Shown piece after piece: positions 57,389-64,000 of a stretch of DNA of 64,000 nucleotides (within the stretch, counting starts at the first letter, position 1; each line of letters begins with the position of its first letter). This stretch comes from Brassica napus (Eukaryota > Streptophyta > Magnoliopsida > Brassicales > Brassicaceae): positions 992,001 to 1,056,000 of the forward strand of contig NC_063435.1 of NCBI RefSeq assembly GCF_020379485.1. Direction: 5' to 3'. The notes under the pieces were generated by a model that was not told the origin of the DNA, made no database searches, and worked only from the letters and a program-made list of their open reading frames with translations. A program made the position numbers and the translations under genes.

Positions 57389-60300
57389 ATGGAGTGGGTG
57401 GGGAAAGCCGTTAGGAAGGAGATCGAAGGGGTCGGGCTCTGCTCCGGGACCGTCCGATCTCACGATTCGTCTCGAAATTTCGAGAACGGAGTTACGGAGG
57501 TTTCGGAATCGGCTGATCTCGCGATGGGAGAAGGGGGATCTCAAGCGGAGCAGCCTCGAGTTGGTAGGAGGAGGACGAGGACGCGATCTCGAGGGGAGAG
57601 GGACGGTGAGATCATCAGCTCTGAGGTAAATGTGATGAGAAACGTTGATTTGAATGATGATGGAGTTGCGGAGGATGATTCTAGGGTTAGTGATGATTGC
57701 TTTGGAGGGAATGTTGATTTGAATTGTGGTCCTGTGGAAAAAACCACCCTAGGTTTGGATTTGAATAGGGCGTTTGATTTGAGTACTGGTTTGGATTTGA
57801 ATTTGAATGAAGGTTTAGGGTTGGTTAATGTGAGCATCGATTACTTGGAGGGTTCTAGTGTCAAGAGGAGAGGATTTATTGACCTGAACATGGATGCGAG
57901 CTGTGATTTGAGTCCGCACAAGGAAGTAGGAGGATTTGATTTGAACTTGGAGGTTAACATGATGGATGAACAAGGTATCCAGGATAATCTTGAGGGTGGA
58001 GAGTGTAAAGAAGTCCATGTTGCTGAAGTATCCAGCGTTCAGCTTTTTGAGGAGATAGGGAAGCAGGACGTTGTTTCACTTCAGGATCTGAATACTCCTG
58101 AGCGGGATCTTGAGCATGAGGCTAAGACTGTTGTTGAGTCTCTCTCTGATAGGGAAGAATATACAAGTGGCAGGAGGAAGAGAAGAAAAGCCTCGGTGAA
58201 TCCAAAATTCACGAGCCAGCCTCGGTTGAGAAGAAGCGCTCGTAGGCCGTTAGCTCGGTTTTCTAATACAGCTTGCTTAGCTGATGAAGTATCTCCTTCT
58301 CCGTCAGTTAGTAGTCTGACAGAGGAGAAAACTTGGGTCGTTGAAGGAAAAGCAGCTGAGGATCTTTCTGTGCCTCCGCCAAAGGCTGAGTTACCTCCAT
58401 CCTCGCGTGTTTTAAATTTAGATGGTCTTCCCATTCTCAATGTCTTTTCTGTTTATTCTTGCCTGCGGTCCTTCAGTACTTTGCTGTTTTTGAGTCCCTT
58501 TGAGCTGGAGGATTTTGTGGAAGCGCTGAGGTGCATGTCTCCTAGTCTGTTATTTGATAGCATCCATGTTTCTGTTTTGCAAATATTGAGAAAACATTTG
58601 GAGAACCTCGTTGCTGAAGGTGACTGGGCTGCAATTGCTTGCCTGAGGTATGAATACTTTAGTTTGTTTTCTGTTATATGGACTGGTTCTCATGCTTTGC
58701 GGGTCGTGTGTTACATGCAGGAGTCTTGACTGGGATATGCTGGATGTGGTTAATTATCCCCTTTTTGTGGTCGAATACCTACTGTTTTCTGGTTCTAAGG
58801 ACAATCCTGGAGTGGATCTAACTCGGTTTAACTTTTTCAGAAATGAGTATTTCAGACAGCCAATGAATCTGAAAATTGAGATACTTGCCCGTTTGTGTGA
58901 TGATATGGCAGATACTGAAGCCGTGAGATCAGAGCTTAATAAAAGATCTGTTGCAGCTGAGTCTGAAATGGAAATTGATAGGAAGAGAAACACAAAAGTG
59001 CGACGCAGAAAGCGAGCTATGATGGATCTGGCAGATGATTCTTCTTTGCATGATGAGGCCGTTGATGGCTCGTTTGACCCGAACAGTGACGACTGTTGTT
59101 TTTGCAAAATGGATGGGAACTTACTGTGCTGCGATGGTTGTCCAGCTGCCTATCATTCTAAGTGTATCGGTGTTGCCAGTCACCTTTTGCTTGAGGATGA
59201 CTGGTACTGCCCTGAATGTTCATTTGACCAGCGTGTACCAGGATGGAAGCCTGAAAAGCAAATTCGAGGAGCAGAGTTTCTAGAGATTGATCCCCATGGC
59301 CGAAAGTACTACAGCAGTTGTGGCTACTTGTTGGTGTAAGTTTCTTTTTTTGATTCTCTTGTCTAAGAAGGGCTAATGCATGATCTCAGTGGAATCAATT
59401 TTGTGAATTCAGTTTTTTTTTCTTAGTAGAGAAATATATATTTTGATGAGTATTAGCAACTTTTGTCGTCTCATCTCTGTGGTACAACTTTTTGATGATT
59501 TCTGGTAAGCACTGTTGACACATGTTGATTGTATGCTATAGCTTGTAGGTGAAGGTTTTAGCTTTAAAAAACACTACCCCTGTTTTAGCTAGGCTGGAGG
59601 ATTAACTTAAACTATGGAGTATTAAATAATATATGCATATAACATAACAAAACTGCAAAACTATGTATCCTTCCTGTAGTTTCCAGTAAGTCTAATTGCA
59701 CGTTTGGATATGTGAATGGCCTCTTTTGCTTGGTATTTTGATGCAATTGTTAACCCTTAGTCTTAGATTGCATTTTTACGCTCAATGCATGCAGATATAT
59801 GTTTCTTGTCACCTACTTGTAAGAACTTCTTTCATATATTGATTGTAGGAGCTGCTACATCTCTTGATAAATTTTCTGATGTTGTCCACTATGAATTTGC
59901 AGGATAGATACCGACGGCACAGGCTTAGTGAACTACTACCATGTAAATGATGTGATCCATGTATTGGAGCAACTCAAGTCATGCGGTAGTTTCTATAATG
60001 GAGTAATAGGTGCAATTAAAAAGCATTGGGATATCCCTGTTGGGCTGAAAAGGACAATCAGCGGTGTGAATTCACAAATATTCGTATGTTTGGATACGCC
60101 AGCCAAAGGGATGATTTCTTCTATTGATGGGTTTAAGGCTCCTCTGCCAGCTACAGAAAAACAGCCAACGTCTGGCGTTAAGAAAAAGCTTGAAGAAGGA
60201 TCCAGTGATGGAGGTTCACGTAATCATTGTCATAGGGCTCGTCGGAAGATATCAGATTCAGCTACTGGACTAGATACTCTTAATATGAGTTCTGAAGGAT

Positions 60301-63300
60301 CTGCTGAAACTATACAAAATGGTTCTGATGTCCAGAGTCTTCATGAGCCAGGACCATCGAGCATTTTGGATGTCACGAAAGAGCCAAATTCGAATATCCA
60401 CTCGTCTTCCCATTATTTGGATAGAATAAACAAAAGGAAAGGAATTAGACTGCAGAGTGAGTCAGGCTACAGAAACCAGTATATATTTGCTGAGATGACT
60501 ACAGCAATTTCTAAAGAGATGACACGGAAGTCACCTATCCGTACCATTGATATGAGAACTGATGAAGAGATAGCTTCTACCCAGGTGAAGACTATATTGA
60601 TGAAAACCACCAAATTTCAGTGGCGAAACATCCAAGGCCTCTACCTTGATGCGTGGAAAGAAAAATGTGGATGGTGTCTTTCTTGCAAATCTGAGGATGC
60701 CGGGAGCAAGACAAATTGTTTGTTTAACATGAGTCTAGGGGCTTTACGAGGTCCTTCGGAAAGTGAGATTGCTAACAGTCAATCCATCGATAAGAAAAGC
60801 CATCTTATGACTATCATATGCCAGATATTATCCATGGAAAGTCGATTGCAAGGTCTTTTGGTTGGTCCATGGTTGAATCCACAGCATTCCAGGATTTGGC
60901 GTGAACACATTCTGAACGCATCAAATATATCAAGCTTGAGACATTTATTTGTTGAAGTAAGTTTTTCTCAAGTTACTTCCTCCTAAAATATTCATGTTAC
61001 TCTCTGTATCATCGTATTGGCTGCTGCTATGTAGAACTTTAGTTTTGGTTTGCTTTCTCCCTACTTGAAAAGTTTGCAGTAGCAGTTTCTATTCAATTGC
61101 TTTAGTTTGGCTAGGGAAGTTGACTGTCTTTAAGTTGATTTCTTGAGCGCTTGATTTTTGTGTAGTGCTTTAGTGATTAATCTTGCTGTGCATCAACTCT
61201 TTTTGTTTCCTAATGAAGATTTTGCGAATAACCTTTGCAGTTAGAGGCGAATTTGCATCATCGTGTTCTTTCACTCGAGTGGCTAAACCATGTCGATTCT
61301 GCCATAGAAATGGGGTCATCTAGGCATATTCTCACGTCAACACGATCATCGTCAAAGACTGCTATTGGTAAAAGACGGGGGACATTGTTGGAGTCTGGGG
61401 TTAACCCAACTGCAAAGAAAAAAGGTGGATTGACCATGTGTTGGTGGAGAGGCGGCCAACTTTCACGGCCATTGTTCAACTGGAAGGTTTTACCTCGCTC
61501 ATTGGTCTCTAAGGCTGCTAGAAAAGGTTTACATTTTGCTCGTTTGTTCTTGCTTTCGCCTTTGTTCTTTTACTCTCTTTAACTATTCTTTTGTTCCTCG
61601 CACTTGTTTCATTCTTCATGCACTCTATATTATGCAGGTGGAAGTGGAAAAATTCAAGGTATACTGTATCCTGAGAATTCAGAGCCTGCTAAGAGAAGCC
61701 GACGTGTTGCCTGGGAAGCAGCTGTTGAGTCATCTACGACTTCAGAGCAGCTTGGTTTTCAGGTAATATAAATTTTGGCCTAACTGAATGTTATTCTTGT
61801 TTCGTTGGTATTGACAAAAAAAATACAAATGTTGAAGTTACAAAACTATACAAATGTTATTCTGTTTCCATTTGGCGTATGCATGAATGTAGATGGTATG
61901 AGATCCTTTTTTCTACTCGAACTGCCAAATTGCAGTGGCATAGGTTTATTTTTTTTTGAGTTTGTCATCCTCATGGTTATTTTATTGACATTTGCTATAC
62001 ATACTGTTCATTTGGCGTTGGAAGATTTTTAGCTAACAATTTAGTGGTTTACAGGTGAGGACATTCCACTCTTACATAAAATGGGATGATATTGAAAACA
62101 GCCATCTTCTTCCTGCATCGGACAAAGAATCTAAAAAATCTGCCAGGCTGTTCAAAAAAGTGATTGTCCGTAGGAAGTGCATAGAGGAAGATACTGTGAA
62201 ATATCTCCTTGACTTTGGTAAAAGGAGAAATGTTCCGGATGTTGTGTTGAAGAATGGTCGCATGATTGAAGAATCCTCGAGTGAAAGAAAAAAGTTCTGG
62301 GTGAATGAATCATATGTGCCTTTACATCTTCTGAAAGGATTTGAAGAGAAAAAAGCTGTTCGAAAAACAATGAAGTCAGGAAGCTCTTCAAGACACTCTG
62401 AGATAGAAAAAGTACGGAAAAAGTCCTCAGAGAGAAAAGGATTCTCATACCTATTTGAAAGGGCAGAAAGATCGGAGTCTTCTTTGTGTGAACAATGCAA
62501 GAAAGATGTGCCTCCGAGGTATGTACTTATCACCACTCCTTATGCCTTCAGAAGTCATCGTCTTCATTAGCATAGCAATCTTGTCACTTGTCTTAATCGC
62601 ATTATATTTTGACCTACAAACATATCTTTTTAGATATTTTGTTTGTTTGTTGAGTAAAGATCTTTCTCAACTGCCTTCTGATCGTATTTGTTTTTCTTTA
62701 ATGACAGTGATGCTGCGTGCTGCCACATCTGCAAACGTGAGTCTCTTTTGCTGGTTGTTTCTTTAAAGTGTTTTTCTATTGAAGAAGTTATACTTGTGTA
62801 GGTAATCTAATATATCCAGTCAGAGCTTTTTATTGATATTAGCTATGATAAAAATTTCAGGATTATTTCACAAAAAGCATATCAGGAGAGCGGACAAGGA
62901 AGGAATGTACATTTGTCTTCCTTGCAGGAGTGAAGTGCAAGCAAAAGGACAACCCAGCGGGCGGAGAAGAGGGCGGCCCCCAGGCAGTTTCCGTAAAAAA
63001 GTTCGAGTTCAGAAGAAACAAACGCATAAAAAAGTCATTCCCGTTCGCAAATCAACTCGGCTAAAGAAGACCAAAACGTCCCTGGGAGAGAGAATATCCG
63101 TTAGGTTAAAGAATCATAAAAAGGTTGTTGCAAGCAAACCATTGCGACGTTCAGGCAGGAGACCAAAGCATGTTACTCGGCTGCAGGATGAAAGTAAAGT
63201 TCCTGGAGGGAGTAAGAAACGGAAACTGGAGACCAAAAGAGGCAGAGGCAGGCCTAAGAAAGTAAAACAGGAGATTTCCATAAGGAAGAAGAGAACAAAA

Positions 63301-63753
63301 AGAGCCTTAAGCTATTGGTTGAATGGACTCTTCTTATCCAGAAAACCTGGTGATGAACGGGTCGATAAGTTCCGGGAAGAGAGATATTTTAAACCTGTGG
63401 AGAACTCGGATCCTGATCATGATCAACCTAAGTGTCGTTTATGCGGCTTGTCTGACTCTGACTCTGGATCAACCTTCATCTCTTGCGAAATGTGTAAAGG
63501 TAATCCAAATCATCTTTTGGTTCACCATGATTTAAATTCCAGGACGTGGTTTCCATTTGTTTCTCAGCCCTTATTTCTATATATATATCTCTCTTTTGCT
63601 GTAATGTTTGTAGAATGGTACCATGGAGATGCATGCGGGATTAACGAGAAGAATTCAATTATGGTGATTGGGTTCCGGTGTAATCTCTGTAGAGAACAGT
63701 TACCTCCCACCTGTCCACATGAGATCTCTACTACATCCGATGTCCCATCCTAA
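57389..63753 (+). CDS. DDT-PHD chromatin protein, PTM family (At5g12400-like)
   Basis: Nine coding exons: 57389-58647, 58721-59335, 59903-60956, 61241-61526, 61638-61762, 62055-62518, 62708-62736, 62861-63499 and 63614-63753, giving 1,536 aa. N-terminal repeats of DLN type (LDLNLNEGL, FIDLNMD, FDLNLEV; about 120-195) resemble EAR-like repression motifs. The DDT domain lies at about 349-410 (FELEDFVEALRCMSPSLLFD). A canonical PHD finger at about 544-590 runs from CCFCKMDGNLLCCDGCPAAY to WYCPEC. A cysteine-rich region at about 1257-1300 (CEQCKKDVPP...CCHICKRLFHKKH) leads to two AT-hook-like motifs, RRRGRPPG near 1310 and RGRGRPKK near 1402. A final PHD-like finger (CRLCGLSDSD...CEMCKEWYHGDACG) lies at about 1467-1520. 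A nuclear histone-reading role is expected; whether it has the plastid-retrograde function of PTM is unknown. No membrane segments are obvious. Confidence 0.93.
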
Positions 63754-64000
63754 GCTGTGAATTTGTGAATGGCTGATAGAATATTCTTAGGCTAGGGATT
63801 AGATGTATCTTGGAGATGTCTATACAATTATGGGAGAAGAGTATTGAGTAGAGAATCAAGGAAATGCAGAGACAGAGGAGGAAACTGTTTGGTGGGTTGT
63901 ATGAAGTTAGTTTGGCTTGTAACTTGGATGAGTAGGTTCTTAAGTGAAGTGGTTGACTTAGAATTAGAATGAACAAAGAAGGGGATTCTAGAGTTGATTT
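63754..64000 (+). other. 3' flank of the DDT-PHD gene
   Basis: Probable 3' UTR, purine-rich with T-rich stretches. No other feature is seen before the window ends. Confidence 0.5.

Overview
The window is plant nuclear DNA, almost certainly from a Brassica species or a close relative. Genes have many short GT-AG introns in AT-rich surroundings. The encoded proteins read as very close relatives of Arabidopsis proteins. Their order matches, from memory, the Arabidopsis chromosome 5 block At5g12120 to At5g12400. Several genes of that block are missing here, the usual picture of gene loss after the Brassica genome triplication. No computation was run; exon junctions were placed by eye and checked for reading phase.

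Layout. (1) 0.3-15 kb is compact and genic: a UBA-domain protein (-), the thylakoid protein TerC/PDE149 (+), phytocystatin CYS1 (-), glutathione transporter CLT3 (+) and calcium-dependent protein kinase CPK17 (+). (2) 15.4-28 kb is a tandem segmental duplication of about 6 kb. Each unit holds a decayed glycosyltransferase-like fragment, an intact F6'H-like 2-oxoglutarate dioxygenase gene (-) and the 3' part of DGS1. Only the right-hand unit runs into a complete DGS1 gene (-, 14 coding exons, to 31.07 kb). (3) 31.4-38.2 kb is transposon-rich: a 2.55-kb CACTA element with 3-bp target duplications, a 177-bp hAT-type MITE with 8-bp duplications and an 824-bp element with 11-bp duplications. (4) 38.4-39.8 kb is LRP1 (-), a SHI/STY transcription factor gene. 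(5) 40.4-46.3 kb is gene-free and built from foldback elements, a direct repeat, a retroposed fragment and a 74-bp AT microsatellite. (6) 48.1-64 kb is genic again: a DUF4228/PADRE protein (-), a PH-RCC1-FYVE-BRX protein (+), mitochondrial fission factor FIS1B (-) and a DDT-PHD protein of the PTM family (+).

These are independent nuclear genes, not an operon. They serve plastid biogenesis and transport (TerC, CLT3), mitochondrial membrane and lipid biology (DGS1, FIS1B), calcium signalling (CPK17), protease inhibition (CYS1), specialised metabolism (the dioxygenase pair) and transcription or chromatin control (LRP1, the PHD protein).

I found no undescribed biological system. The most informative signals are the breakpoints and later insertions in the dioxygenase/DGS1 duplication, the nested foldback elements, the internally duplicated CACTA element, and an 80-codon in-frame extension without ATG upstream of LRP1.
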